This document shows positions 7,273 through 16,028 of a stretch of 46,069 bases of DNA, piece after piece. Numbering within the stretch: the stretch's first letter is position 1; the number at the start of each line of letters is the position of its first letter. The stretch covers positions 1-46,069 of the forward strand of contig JAJYGA010000032.1 of assembly GCA_021785255.1 (NCBI GenBank). Direction: 5' to 3'. Under the pieces are notes generated by a model that was not told the origin of the DNA, did no database searches, and was given only the letters and a program-made list of their open reading frames with translations. This stretch comes from Actinomycetes bacterium (lineage in GTDB: Bacteria > Actinomycetota > Acidimicrobiia > Acidimicrobiales > Acidimicrobiaceae). A program made the position numbers and the translations under genes.

Positions 7273-8138
7273 GACTTAGCAAACGCTCCTTTGGTCATCT
7301 CTTGCATGATTATCTCGGATACCTCGATTGGATGTTGGGCATGAAGATCGTGATGTCCTACTATCCAATACTCCGCTGAGTCCACGTTAGCATTCCTTCT
7401 AAGCTCTGCGATGGCACTCTTTTTTATCGAAGAACTGTGCCCATTGCTGTTCAGGGCAGTGATGAACACGAAGGGAACACGCAGTTTTGGAACTATGACT
7501 TCGGGCACTTGTTTCCAGAGTTCATGCAATATCACCATATGAAGATGACGAGGAAGGTTGGAGTTGGCGAATCCCTCTTCATCCTCGTGAAAGTTGGCCA
7601 TGAAACCTTCTCGAGCACTGTCAGGGAACTCCGACAGATGGTTAGTTAGGATATTTGACAAGGATTTAAAACTCTGGTTTTGAAAGTTCGGTGGTGCAAG
7701 TGCCGCTGCGCACTCGTCCCACGCGGGAAAGTCAAGTTTCAATGAACGATATCCACCATCTATCAGAACTAACCCAGTTACATCCTGAGGATATCTGAGA
7801 GCATAGTTTTCAACGACGGAACACCCGAAGGATTGTCCAACCAGAAGTATCTTTTTGGTTAGTCTGCCCTTTTCTCTCATCAAGATGAGAAACTCGTGTA
7901 TGTCGCTTACCAATGTTTCATAGTCATATCCTGCTTCTGGCTTGTCAGATTTTCCGTGACCTCTTTGGTCGAGCGATACTACCTTTAGCCCAGACTTATG
8001 TAGCGTCTGACCTACGCCCTGATACATTTTTGCGTTAGACGCGAGACCGTGTACCAAGAGAACTGATGGTGCCTTACCTTCCCACCAAAGATAATGTAGT
8101 TGCAAACCATTAGGTAGAGTAACGTAGTCAAATTCCAC
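7269..8138 (-). CDS. Alpha/beta hydrolase
   Basis: The 289-residue protein is a typical alpha/beta-fold hydrolase. It has the oxyanion turn HGLASNAKMY (His30-Gly31), the LDQRGHGKSD loop, nucleophile elbow GQSFG with Ser103, and a C-terminal GHHDLHAQHP that supplies the catalytic His (262 or 263). The acid is probably in the strand around residues 222-230. A lid is formed by the helical stretch after LIDGGYRS. No signal peptide is seen, so it is cytosolic. The gene overlaps the S51-like gene by ATGA and lies 62 bases after the oxidoreductase pair, so it belongs to the same transcription unit. The substrate cannot be told from sequence; lipid esters, lactones or small-molecule esters are all possible. 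Confidence 0.88.
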   Translation of the reverse strand: MEFDYVTLPNGLQLHYLWWEGKAPSVLLVHGLASNAKMYQGVGQTLHKSGLKVVSLDQRGHGKSDKPEAGYDYETLVSDIHEFLILMREKGRLTKKILLVGQSFGCSVVENYALRYPQDVTGLVLIDGGYRSLKLDFPAWDECAAALAPPNFQNQSFKSLSNILTNHLSEFPDSAREGFMANFHEDEEGFANSNLPRHLHMVILHELWKQVPEVIVPKLRVPFVFITALNSNGHSSSIKKSAIAELRRNANVDSAEYWIVGHHDLHAQHPIEVSEIIMQEMTKGAFAKS

Positions 8139-8200
8139 ATATGTTTAACCTGTTTTAGAGAGTGAATGTTCCTCATGGCGTATGCGTGATTCCAAAGCGC

Positions 8201-9202
8201 TCAAAAAAGGTTTGGGATTGTCACTCTCTCTGTGAAGCTACTTGACTCGCTGTAAAGCCGTTCGATAACCCGCAGCGTCCTTAGTGAATCCTTAAGTTCC
8301 CAACCGGGGGTAGTTCCATGAATGAGTGAAAGTGAGAACTCATCGATCATAGCCCCGTAAGGACTCTTTGGGGGGGAGGTGATGGAGCTGACCTGTCCCA
8401 TTTGATCAGTGACAAGAATTTCGGTGTCCTGGGGACTGGGAGTACAGGCTCTTTGTAACTCGATCGATTGCTTTGAGCCTATTACCTTCAAAAGTTGACT
8501 TTCAGCGGAGATGAATGAAGTGTGTACAAACGCAACCTGGTCTTTTTGGTAGTCAAGAACTATGGTGGATCGAAGATCCACTCCTGAGTCGGCCCTTTGC
8601 ATTCTCAAAGATATCTGTGATGGAGCTGACCCAAGAATCTCTAGAACCGGAGACAGGGCATATATGCCGATATCCCAGAGAGATCCACCCCCCTTGTGTG
8701 GATTCATTCGATAACCAGACAGAGGTTGGAGTGTTCCAGAAAAGGTTGAATAGATGGTTTGTACATCGCCAAATCCGATATCTTTCACCATCGAAAGGGC
8801 GAGTCTATGTCTTGGATGGTAGGCAGTCATGTAAGCTTCCGCTAGTACTAATGAGTGTTTTGAAGCCGAATCTTTCATTGAAATCAGGTCCGCTTCTGAG
8901 AGAGCTATGGGTTTTTCGCAAAGTACGTGCTTATTGGAGTCAAGAGCCTCAACTACCGCCTCTAGGTGCAGATGATTCGGAAGAGCAACGTAGACAGCAT
9001 CGATGTCGCTATTTTGTAGCAACTTTCTGTAGTCAGAGTAGTTTCGTACGCCTAGTACGCCACGTGGAGCATCCTCGTATGTGCGAGAAGATACTGCTGC
9101 TAAAGTTGCAAAAGGAGAGTTGATTATGGCAGGGATTACCCCGACCTGAGCGACGTTACTTGTAGCTCCAATAACCCCAAACTTTATCTGCACATGGTTC
9201 AT
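8201..9202 (-). CDS. Gfo/Idh/MocA family NAD(P)-dependent oxidoreductase
   Basis: The 333-residue protein has the two-domain plan of this family. The N-terminal Rossmann fold runs from KFGVIGATSNVAQ, and the conserved EKP motif follows (residues 96-98 in VLCEKPIAL). The C-terminal mixed domain contains GGGSLWDIGIYALSP, where the Asp and the position usually held by His frame the active site. Family members oxidise or reduce a hydroxyl of sugars, inositols or related compounds. It overlaps the longer paralogue upstream by four bases (ATGA), which suggests that the two act on the same pathway or as partners. The glycine motif is GATSNVAQ rather than GxGxxG, a known variant. The substrate is unknown. 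Confidence 0.88.
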   Translation of the reverse strand: MNHVQIKFGVIGATSNVAQVGVIPAIINSPFATLAAVSSRTYEDAPRGVLGVRNYSDYRKLLQNSDIDAVYVALPNHLHLEAVVEALDSNKHVLCEKPIALSEADLISMKDSASKHSLVLAEAYMTAYHPRHRLALSMVKDIGFGDVQTIYSTFSGTLQPLSGYRMNPHKGGGSLWDIGIYALSPVLEILGSAPSQISLRMQRADSGVDLRSTIVLDYQKDQVAFVHTSFISAESQLLKVIGSKQSIELQRACTPSPQDTEILVTDQMGQVSSITSPPKSPYGAMIDEFSLSLIHGTTPGWELKDSLRTLRVIERLYSESSSFTERVTIPNLF

Positions 9203-10821
9203 AGTTGGATCGTCTTCGTCGCTTTATTGGCTTCTTCGAGTATGGAAATGACCTCTCGTACCTGAGTTGTCTTGACTTCTAGAGGAGCCCCTAGGTGAAT
9301 GTGATCTGCAAAGTTTCGCCAAAATCCAAACCTTTGGGGCATCGGTAGCGCAATTGTATGGCTGCTTAGAGTCCCAGGACCTTCGTACTTTGTGAGATGT
9401 AGCTCTGCGGGAGCTTCTGCGAAGTGATATGTTTCTTTAACATATCCTTCTTGTTGTGATACTGACTCTTTGGAGATAGGTCGATACTCTCCCACGACGG
9501 TACCTTCGGTTCCTTGTATATAAAACTTGGGCTTTCTTACTGCCGCCAAGTCGCTTTGCGTGAACGTCGCCTCTCGCCCTTTAGAGAACTTCATATGAAT
9601 AGTAATCTGATCGAGGTTAGAAACTTCAAACCATTTTCTCTTGTGACCAATTGCGGTTACTTCTACGGGTTTTTCGCCATAGAGCAAAAGTATCCAATCG
9701 ACGTAATGGGCTCCCCAGTCATAGGCGGCACCCCCTGAGACGTCTTTGTCAGAGTGCCAGGCTCGGCAAGGATGATCGAAGGTGCCCACGAAGGTTTCGA
9801 TGTTGAAGACCTCGCCCAAGGTTCCACGACTAATGAGATTTCTTATAGCCCTAAAGTCTTGATCCCAACGACGGTTTTGATTAACCGTCAACACAACATT
9901 GTTCTGCTGCGCTAGAGCGATTAACTGGTCTGCTTCTGTTAAAGTTAAACACATTGGCTTTTCAAGTACGACGTGCTTCCCAGCACTAAGACTTTCCATT
10001 GCAATTGTAAAATGTGTAGATGGTGGTGTAGCTACGACAACAACCTCGACTTCGCTTAGCTCAAGCAAGTCGCGATGGGTAGATACACTTTTAATTCCGG
10101 GGAATCCTTCCCTAGCGGCCTTCCTTCTTTCAGCATTGGTATCTACTGTACCCACAAATTGGAGTCCCGGAGTACTGTTGATCGCAGTTCCGTGAAAGTA
10201 ACCCATACCACCATAAGGCCCATAACCTACCACAGAAACGCCAAATGGCCTGGCTCTGTCTACTCCTAAACTCTGGTATACCTCCAAAAGGTAGCGGACC
10301 TCTTCGTTGGCGTACGTTAGGCAAGCGTAATCAAATCCAAATAGATGAAGAGTGCCTTGACCCACTTGTGTTCGCCAGCCTACAAGACAATCGACCATTC
10401 TTATGTTTACCCAGATGATTGGCTCTATCTTTATCTGTGTTTGGGAGATATATAGCGGAGACGAGAGGGGAACTTCTCTAGGAGCTCTCTTAAATGCAGG
10501 TATATCTTCGCTGGTCTTTAAAAACCATTCACTGGTGGGAAGTTCTTTGAAGTTAACTTCGAAGGCGTCTTTGAGTTTTATGGAAGATCCGTTGCTCAGA
10601 AAAATGAAAAGGTCGCCACCTTGACTTAGCGCTTCGAAAACGTCTTCGTTTAATAACTGCTGCGAAGGCAAAGTTACTTGACCACCTGCCCTGAGGACTT
10701 TCTTTGCTGTGGTTAAGTCGACCGGACTCAAAAGCCGTCCAATGTGGTCGTTTTCAAATGCATGCTTAGGAAGGACCAAGTAGTTATCGTGTACGTTTGT
10801 ATTCGAAGAAGGTGACGTCAT
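9199..10821 (-). CDS. Gfo/Idh/MocA oxidoreductase with extra N-terminal domain
   Basis: The 540-residue protein is about 190 residues longer than the family norm. The oxidoreductase part begins with VSVVGYGPYGGMG (residues 195-207), has EKP at 287-289 (VVLEKPMCL) and DWGAHYVDW as the active-site helix start. Residues 1-190 form a separate domain with alternating strands and helices (LRAGGQVTLPSQQL, GGDLFIFLSNGSS) that ends in GQGTLHLFGFDY. That ending recalls a ThuA or glutamine-amidotransferase-like fold without catalytic residues, an inference from pattern alone. It lies 41 bases after DUF2017 and overlaps the smaller paralogue by four bases. The fusion suggests a sugar-like substrate and a binding or oligomerisation role for the first domain. 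Confidence 0.82.
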   Translation of the reverse strand: MTSPSSNTNVHDNYLVLPKHAFENDHIGRLLSPVDLTTAKKVLRAGGQVTLPSQQLLNEDVFEALSQGGDLFIFLSNGSSIKLKDAFEVNFKELPTSEWFLKTSEDIPAFKRAPREVPLSSPLYISQTQIKIEPIIWVNIRMVDCLVGWRTQVGQGTLHLFGFDYACLTYANEEVRYLLEVYQSLGVDRARPFGVSVVGYGPYGGMGYFHGTAINSTPGLQFVGTVDTNAERRKAAREGFPGIKSVSTHRDLLELSEVEVVVVATPPSTHFTIAMESLSAGKHVVLEKPMCLTLTEADQLIALAQQNNVVLTVNQNRRWDQDFRAIRNLISRGTLGEVFNIETFVGTFDHPCRAWHSDKDVSGGAAYDWGAHYVDWILLLYGEKPVEVTAIGHKRKWFEVSNLDQITIHMKFSKGREATFTQSDLAAVRKPKFYIQGTEGTVVGEYRPISKESVSQQEGYVKETYHFAEAPAELHLTKYEGPGTLSSHTIALPMPQRFGFWRNFADHIHLGAPLEVKTTQVREVISILEEANKATKTIQL

Positions 10822-10862
10822 CTATTCGAGTTCCTGTTCAATCCTATCGTACGAGGGCACTT

Positions 10863-11339
10863 CTAATTGTTTGGGTTAGTGTCTGCCATGACTTCGGTAA
10901 GCTCGGTAACGATCCACCCAAAGTAGTTATAAACGTCGAAAGCAAACTTCAACTGGTCCGAAGCGAGCTGACCCGGGTCGAAAGAGTCGTCGTTGATTCC
11001 TATTATCTCCGCCATAACTAATCGAGATCTATTCAAATCTTGAAGAACAGAGTTCGCTTCTTCGATAGTTAATAGCTCCTTATCGGTGAGTAACGCGGCG
11101 CTGAGTGCGAAGGATCTGGATATCTCGACCGGCCTATGGTCCTTGCCCTCCGCGCTCAAGTCATGTTCAGCTTGTGCCACCGGATCTGAGTAGAGCGGAG
11201 GGAAAAGCCGCCATGCCAGTGATTGATCAGTCATAGCCACGCCAGAGATCTGCATTAGAAAATCACTAATAACAGCCCTGTCCTCATGGGCCATCTTTAC
11301 CTTTATTTCGGTTCCACTTTTTTTAAAAGGAGATTTCAT
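10863..11339 (-). CDS. DUF2017 protein next to ClpS
   Basis: The 158-residue, all-helical, acidic protein fits DUF2017, a family known mainly from Actinobacteria and typically found directly after clpS. Landmarks include the early pattern HEDRAVISDFLMQI, the RLFPPLY turn and the late stretch FDVYNYFGWIVTELTEVM. It starts six bases after the clpS stop, so the two are translated from one message. A role with the Clp protease adaptor is suggested only by this conserved pairing. Confidence 0.85.
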   Translation of the reverse strand: MKSPFKKSGTEIKVKMAHEDRAVISDFLMQISGVAMTDQSLAWRLFPPLYSDPVAQAEHDLSAEGKDHRPVEISRSFALSAALLTDKELLTIEEANSVLQDLNRSRLVMAEIIGINDDSFDPGQLASDQLKFAFDVYNYFGWIVTELTEVMADTNPNN

Positions 11340-11345
11340 ATGCTG

Positions 11346-11639
11346 TTACTTATCCTGCTGCATAGTAGCCCACAGGCCATAGGCGTGTAGTTTATTTACG
11401 TCTCGCTCCGCCTCCACTTTCGATCCGGAAGATACGACAGCTTTGCCCTCGTTGTGAATTTGAAGCATTAAGGTCGTAGCCTTTTCTTTCGAGTATCCAA
11501 ATAGCTGCTGGAGCACAAAGGTTACGTAGTTCATAAGATTGACGGGATCGTTCCATACGATCACGACCCAAGGTGAGTCCACTTTTTGGTCGATCTTCTC
11601 TTCTGTTTCAACCATTCCTCCTAAGCCGGCCACTTCCAC
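11346..11639 (-). CDS. clpS: ClpS, ATP-dependent Clp protease adaptor
   Basis: The 97-residue protein matches ClpS, which brings N-degron substrates to ClpAP or ClpCP. The substrate pocket motif is present as [14 protein letters not shown], followed by [28 protein letters not shown], where the helix and the His-containing HNEG turn are diagnostic. The N-terminal 20 residues are the usual loose extension. The GTG at 11639 is taken as start because AAAGG lies at a good distance; an in-frame ATG eight codons later has its GGAGG only one base away. It heads the minus-strand operon down to the tRNA-Glu gene. Confidence 0.94.
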   Translation of the reverse strand: MEVAGLGGMVETEEKIDQKVDSPWVVIVWNDPVNLMNYVTFVLQQLFGYSKEKATTLMLQIHNEGKAVVSSGSKVEAERDVNKLHAYGLWATMQQDK

Positions 11640-11724
11640 CTACCTTTCGGAGAACCATTTATTTGTGAGTAGATATTAAAGAGCCTTCATCTCGGTTTTA
11701 CTTAGAGGGGTAACGATATCAAAC

Positions 11725-12765
11725 CTACCATCTCTTGTAAAAGAAGCCGTGCTGCGTCGTTACCGCAGATACTTTGACTTGATCCGACGCTGAAGTAACG
11801 TCATCTTTAGAGAGTTCGAATGCATTGCCTTCTTGGTCTTTAGCACGAGTCGCCTCATCTTCCAGCGTACCACGTTCGAAGAATTGAAGATTTACCCATA
11901 GGGCAGTCATCCAAACGACAGTGGCTCCAGCTATGTGGAACCCAACGAGCAGGGCCGGCAGGTTGGTAAAGTACTGGGTATAACCGATAGCTCCTTGCAA
12001 AGCTTCCATGATCAACAAAAAACGAGCCGCCTTTTGCACATCCTCTGGTGCTCCGCTTTGTTTTAGGAGAAGTAGACCGATAAGTGTTAGTCCAATGAGG
12101 AGCCATACTATGTCGGCATGCAGTTGAGCTACGTCTCGGAGTTTGAATGGTAACCTTTGTGCGATAGGACTTCCACTGTGTGGACCAGATCCAGTAACTG
12201 CAGTTCCTACAAATATGACAGCCCCAAGAACTACTAAGATCATTCTACCCCACAGAACGGTCTCTTTGGATACCCGTCTAATAGGTATTTGATCGTCGCT
12301 GGCTGAATGAACGTATAGAACAATTGCGTTCCAGACGATCAAGATTGCAAGAATGAAGTGAGCCATGACATAAGGTGGTGCTAGTTTGGCAAGCACAGTT
12401 AGTCCACCAAGGATGATCTCAGCAATAAGTCCACCTACAAGTCCCATGGCGAGCCAAGCTAGATCTTTTCGAAAAGGCTTTCGTAAGAAGGCTGCTAGGG
12501 CAGATGCCATAACTATGACAGATGCTCCAATGGTTATCAAGCGATTGACAAACTCTACCATTGGATGGAATGAGTCTGTTGCCACCAAATGGTTCGCTGT
12601 ACAGTTCGGCCAAGTTGGGCAGCCCAAGCCTGATTGACTCAGTCTTACGGCACCTCCGGTAACTATTATAATTGCTAGAAAAACAAGCGTTGTGTAAGAA
12701 AGTCGCCTAAAGGTTATAGGCGAAATTCTCCAGTTCTTGATCCCGTCTACCCACTCTTTTTTCAC
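11725..12765 (-). CDS. ctaA: Heme A synthase, COX15/CtaA family
   Basis: The 346-residue membrane protein has eight hydrophobic segments. The family histidines are visible in SFHPMVEFVN, MAHFILA, QLHADIVW and GFHIAGA. A cysteine pair lies in the first outer loop (GLGCPTWPNC, Cys49 and Cys55), as in Bacillus and actinobacterial CtaA. It oxidises heme O to heme A for aa3-type cytochrome oxidase in the cytoplasmic membrane. It follows an ABC exporter (ATPase and permease), an order also known from mycobacteria. The cytosolic tail after residue 305 is hydrophilic and longer than usual. No ctaB is in the window. Confidence 0.92.
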   Translation of the reverse strand: MKKEWVDGIKNWRISPITFRRLSYTTLVFLAIIIVTGGAVRLSQSGLGCPTWPNCTANHLVATDSFHPMVEFVNRLITIGASVIVMASALAAFLRKPFRKDLAWLAMGLVGGLIAEIILGGLTVLAKLAPPYVMAHFILAILIVWNAIVLYVHSASDDQIPIRRVSKETVLWGRMILVVLGAVIFVGTAVTGSGPHSGSPIAQRLPFKLRDVAQLHADIVWLLIGLTLIGLLLLKQSGAPEDVQKAARFLLIMEALQGAIGYTQYFTNLPALLVGFHIAGATVVWMTALWVNLQFFERGTLEDEATRAKDQEGNAFELSKDDVTSASDQVKVSAVTTQHGFFYKRW

Positions 12766-12830
12766 AAAACCAATCTAATACGTTCATGACGTATAGCAGA
12801 AGTAGTTCTTAGGTATCTATAAGTTATAGT

Positions 12831-13562
12831 CTAAGACTCCCATTTGAAGAACTTTGCAGCCATGGCAGGGGCCAGTATTGCCCAGACAATGAGAACAACC
12901 CACGCTGAGGTCGTTATGCGTCCACCAACTCCAAGAGCATGATAGAAAATCTGTGACGTAGCTTGTGCCGGTAGAATGTTTGCTATGTCTGCCAGTACCG
13001 TTGGCAAAGAACTTACCGGAAAGATCATACCTCCGAGAAACAACAGGATTAAATAAAAGGCGTTGGAGATTCCAATCATCGCCTCGGATCTCAACGTTCC
13101 CGCAAGAAACAGACCAATTCCTGAAAACGCTACCGTTGCTAAGATGACTCCGAGTACAAAAGCAAGGTAGTTTCCGTTTGGATGCCAACCCAACAGCAGA
13201 CCAAGGAAGAAAAGAATTGCCAACTGGATGATCTCCACTACCAAGATTGCAGTAGTTTTTGCATACAGGAATCCGGTTTTGCCTAAAGGAGTGACACCTA
13301 ATCTCTTTAACACACCGTATGTTCTGTCTACGGCAGTCGCTATTCCCTGAGATACCATTCCCGTAGCCATTACCGCTAAAGCCATGGTTCCTGGCACCAA
13401 AAATTCTGGTCTTGAGTGCACTCCTTGAGGTAAAGGAAGGACCTTTACCTCAGAAAATCCTAAAAGCAGCATTACAGGAATCAATATGGTTACAAGAAGT
13501 GACTCTCCTTGGGTGAGGGAGAGCCGAATTTCGGATTTAGCCTGAGCAACGTACGCCTTCAA
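12831..13562 (-). CDS. ABC-2 type transporter permease
   Basis: The 243-residue protein has six predicted membrane spans and the ABC-2 pattern: an N-terminal amphipathic stretch, an LLVTILIPVMLLLGF span, FLVPGTMALAVMATGM, YGVLKRLGVTPL as coupling helix, and a late GGMIFPVSSLP loop. It pairs with the ATPase encoded 25 bases upstream and is followed by ctaA after 65 bases. The cargo is unknown. The link with heme A synthase suggests a role in cytochrome oxidase biogenesis, as proposed for the same gene order elsewhere. Confidence 0.88.
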   Translation of the reverse strand: MKAYVAQAKSEIRLSLTQGESLLVTILIPVMLLLGFSEVKVLPLPQGVHSRPEFLVPGTMALAVMATGMVSQGIATAVDRTYGVLKRLGVTPLGKTGFLYAKTTAILVVEIIQLAILFFLGLLLGWHPNGNYLAFVLGVILATVAFSGIGLFLAGTLRSEAMIGISNAFYLILLFLGGMIFPVSSLPTVLADIANILPAQATSQIFYHALGVGGRITTSAWVVLIVWAILAPAMAAKFFKWES

Positions 13563-13587
13563 CGCAGTTTCTCCTCCTTTTGATGGA

Positions 13588-14502
13588 TCACTTAGATCCT
13601 TCTTGCTTGGTTAGAGATAGATATATATCTTCAAGTGAGGTACTTGATGTTGACAGATCATGGAAGTTTACTTTCTTGTCAGCTAAGTATCGTGTTACCA
13701 GTGCGACTAGCTCCGGGGAGTTCTCTCCTCTGATGATGTAGATATCGTTTCCAAATGGTCGTTCAAGAGGAACACGGAGGTTGGTTTCAAAGTCATCTTG
13801 ATCTATAGGCGACGATGAACGAAAGGATATCTGTGTCTGAGAGTGCTGCGCTTTTATTTGTGAAAGGTCCCCATATGAGATCGATCGGCCATGAGAAATT
13901 ATGAGTAGTCGGTCACCCAACTTTTCAGCTTCGCCGAGTTCGTGTGTAGTAAGAATGACAGCTACGCCGTCAGCTCGAAGTTTTGCAATTAGCTCACGAA
14001 TGGCGACTCGTCCAGCGGGATCTACTCCAGATGTGGGCTCGTCTAGGAAAACTACTTCGGGCCGTCCGACAACCGAAAGCGCCAGGAGGAGCCGTTGTTT
14101 TTCTCCACCTGAAAGCCGTCGGAAAGGAGTCCGTCTGACGTGGTTAAGTTCGAGAGATTGTTCAAGCTCTTTTGGGTCTAAAGGATTGTCGTAGTATCCA
14201 GCGAATAATGCCAAGGCTTGTGCAGGTGTCATCCTGGGATTTACTCCTCCTCCTTGTAACATTACGCCGATCTTTTTGCCGAGTTCGCGTTGATGCTTTT
14301 GTGGATCTAGGCCAAGAACCTTTACAGTACCTGACGAGGGTTTTCGAAATCCTTCGAGAGACTCGATAGTGGTAGACTTTCCGGCTCCGTTTGGTCCTAA
14401 TACAACGAGAATCTGACCATACTCAGCTTCGAAACTGAGACCGGAAACTGCTTCTTTGGATCCATATTTAACGTACAGATCCGAAACCTCTATTACTGCC
14501 AT
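13588..14502 (-). CDS. ABC transporter ATP-binding protein
   Basis: The 304-residue ATPase has Walker A GPNGAGKST (36-44), Q-loop MLQGGGVNPRMTP, signature LSGGEKQR (130-137), Walker B VFLDEP (151-156) and the switch His in TTHELGEAEKLGDR. The last 90 residues form the usual DUF4162-like tail of drug and heme exporter ATPases. It energises the ABC-2 permease downstream. Its start codon is 25 bases from the start of the divergent serS, with no ribosome site, so the transcript may be leaderless. Confidence 0.92.
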   Translation of the reverse strand: MAVIEVSDLYVKYGSKEAVSGLSFEAEYGQILVVLGPNGAGKSTTIESLEGFRKPSSGTVKVLGLDPQKHQRELGKKIGVMLQGGGVNPRMTPAQALALFAGYYDNPLDPKELEQSLELNHVRRTPFRRLSGGEKQRLLLALSVVGRPEVVFLDEPTSGVDPAGRVAIRELIAKLRADGVAVILTTHELGEAEKLGDRLLIISHGRSISYGDLSQIKAQHSQTQISFRSSSPIDQDDFETNLRVPLERPFGNDIYIIRGENSPELVALVTRYLADKKVNFHDLSTSSTSLEDIYLSLTKQEGSK

Positions 14503-14527
14503 GGTTTGACACTAGTCTCTAAAGTTA
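14503..14527. promoter_or_regulatory. Compact bidirectional promoter, ABC exporter / serS
   Basis: Only 25 bases part two opposing start codons. A -10-like TAGTCT (14513-14518) lies nine bases before the serS ATG on the plus strand. A TAGTGT (complement of 14509-14514) lies six bases before the ABC ATG on the minus strand. Both fit TANNNT, overlap around ACTAGT, and sit where a leaderless transcript would begin at each ATG. Neither gene has a Shine-Dalgarno sequence. Promoter activity is inferred. Confidence 0.55.
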
Positions 14528-15856
14528 ATGATCGATATTAAATTGCTTCGGGAAGACCGAGAACAGACTACGAAATTGCTTGAGACTCGTGGAGTTGATC
14601 CTGCACTACTAAACATGGTTCTCGAGATTGACTCCAACTTACGTTCCACAATGGCGGAGCGTGACAACTTAAGAGCGGAGATCAATAGGGTCTCCGGTGA
14701 AGTGGCCACTGCAATACGCCAAGGAGATCGTTCTAAAGCCGAGGATCTAAGGGTATTGTCAAAAGAACTGGGAGCAAAGGCAGCGGTTCTCGAGAGAGAA
14801 ACAACGAAGCTAGACGAAGAGCGTCGACGGTACCTTGCGGTTATTCCCAACCTTCCGGATGCACGCGTGCCAGTTGGATCTTCCGAAGAGCAAAATGTGG
14901 TAGAAAGAGCCTGGTCACAAAGATCTGGCGAAGTACCTTATTCACAGTTTGTACTTGAAGAGTTTCCCCTTCACAAAAGGGTTCCCCATTGGGAGATCGG
15001 GGAACAACTTGGAATATTAGATCTTCCTAGAGCTGCAAAGATATCTGGCTCGATGTTTCCTATGTTTAAAGGCAGCGGCGCCAAGGTCGTTCGGGCATTG
15101 ACATCATTTGCTTTGAACGAGCACCAAGATTCTTACTTGGAGGTGCGACCACCTACCTTTGTCAAGCGTCAGACTATGGTTTCCACTGGACACCTGCCAA
15201 AGTTTGAAGAAGACGCTTATCACATGGAACTTGATGATCTTTTTGCAATTCCTACGGCAGAAGTGCCTTTGACATCCATGTTTAAAGACGAAATCTTGGA
15301 AGAGAGAGAACTTCCCATACGTTTGACGGCAACGACTCCGTGTTTCAGACGGGAGGCAGGATCAGCCGGAAAAGATACTCGGGGCCTCCTGCGCGTTCAT
15401 GAATTTGACAAAGTTGAGCTCTTTGCTTGTTGCACATATGAGCAACGAGACGAGGCGTTCTACGATATCTTGAAAAGAGCGGAGCAGCTCATAAGAGCTC
15501 TTGGTCTCGTATATCGCGTAGTTCATCTTTGCACGGGTGACCTAGGAATATCGTCCGCGAGAACCATAGATCTTGAGGTCTATTCTCCTGGAGTAGATAG
15601 GTGGTTAGAGGTCTCGTCGGTCTCGTGGTTCTCAGACTATCAAGCTCGAAGAGCAAACTTGCGGTATCGGAGGATGCAAGATGGTCGAGTAGTTCTTTTA
15701 AATACTGTAAATGGTTCAGCTCTAGCCTGGCCCCGAATCTGGGCTGCCATCATGGAGATGGGAAGAGAGGCGGATGGAAGTGTAACTTTACCGACCTGTT
15801 TGGCTCCTTATTTGGGTGGGTTTAGTAAAATTTCTCCATCTGGGGCGTTAAGTTAG
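14528..15856 (+). CDS. serS: Seryl-tRNA synthetase
   Basis: The 442-residue class II synthetase charges tRNA-Ser with serine. The N-terminal MIDIKLLRED start leads into the long antiparallel coiled coil that grips the tRNA-Ser variable arm (about 30-105). The catalytic core has TAEVPLTS (serine binding), motif 2 FRREAGSAGKDTRGLLRVHEF and motif 3 NGSALAWPRIWAAIME, and it closes with the usual PYLGG. The loop normally read as SSCSN..DFQARR is SSVSWFSDYQARR, so the Cys and Asn are replaced. The arginines needed for ATP are kept. It is transcribed away from the ABC exporter, probably without a leader. Confidence 0.96.
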   Translation: MIDIKLLREDREQTTKLLETRGVDPALLNMVLEIDSNLRSTMAERDNLRAEINRVSGEVATAIRQGDRSKAEDLRVLSKELGAKAAVLERETTKLDEERRRYLAVIPNLPDARVPVGSSEEQNVVERAWSQRSGEVPYSQFVLEEFPLHKRVPHWEIGEQLGILDLPRAAKISGSMFPMFKGSGAKVVRALTSFALNEHQDSYLEVRPPTFVKRQTMVSTGHLPKFEEDAYHMELDDLFAIPTAEVPLTSMFKDEILEERELPIRLTATTPCFRREAGSAGKDTRGLLRVHEFDKVELFACCTYEQRDEAFYDILKRAEQLIRALGLVYRVVHLCTGDLGISSARTIDLEVYSPGVDRWLEVSSVSWFSDYQARRANLRYRRMQDGRVVLLNTVNGSALAWPRIWAAIMEMGREADGSVTLPTCLAPYLGGFSKISPSGALS

Positions 15857-15902
15857 AAGTTGGGTTTAGACACTTCATGGAATTTCCGCTAGGTTTGCAG
15901 AT

Positions 15903-16028
15903 GTGAATACATCTCAATTGTTATTTTCGCTTGCGCTGGGCGCAGTTACGCTAGTGGTAATAGGCTTTGCGCTTTATGTTGTCTCGACCACGCTTTGGGG
16001 CGACAAATGGATTCGGAGGTCAAAGTGA
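15903..16028 (+). CDS. Small membrane protein coupled to sdhC
   Basis: A GTG at 15903 opens a frame of 41 residues: a short NTSQL start, one strong membrane span (LALGAVTLVVIGFALYVV) and a basic tail (DKWIRRSK). Its stop TGA overlaps the GTG start of sdhC in GTGA (16025-16028), a classic sign of translational coupling. A positive C-terminus after the span predicts N-out, C-in topology. It may be a small subunit or assembly factor of succinate dehydrogenase; I know no named family. The ribosome site is weak (AGGT about ten bases before). Confidence 0.6.
   Translation: MNTSQLLFSLALGAVTLVVIGFALYVVSTTLWGDKWIRRSK

Noticed and set aside
8515-9123. A 202-codon plus-strand frame
   Set aside because: It lies wholly inside the Gfo/Idh/MocA gene on the other strand and its product has no domain pattern.
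14842-15660. serS as a degenerate or inactive paralogue because of the SSVSW change
   Set aside because: Motifs 2 and 3 and the serine-binding TAEVP are intact and the coiled coil is complete, so a working enzyme is far more likely.
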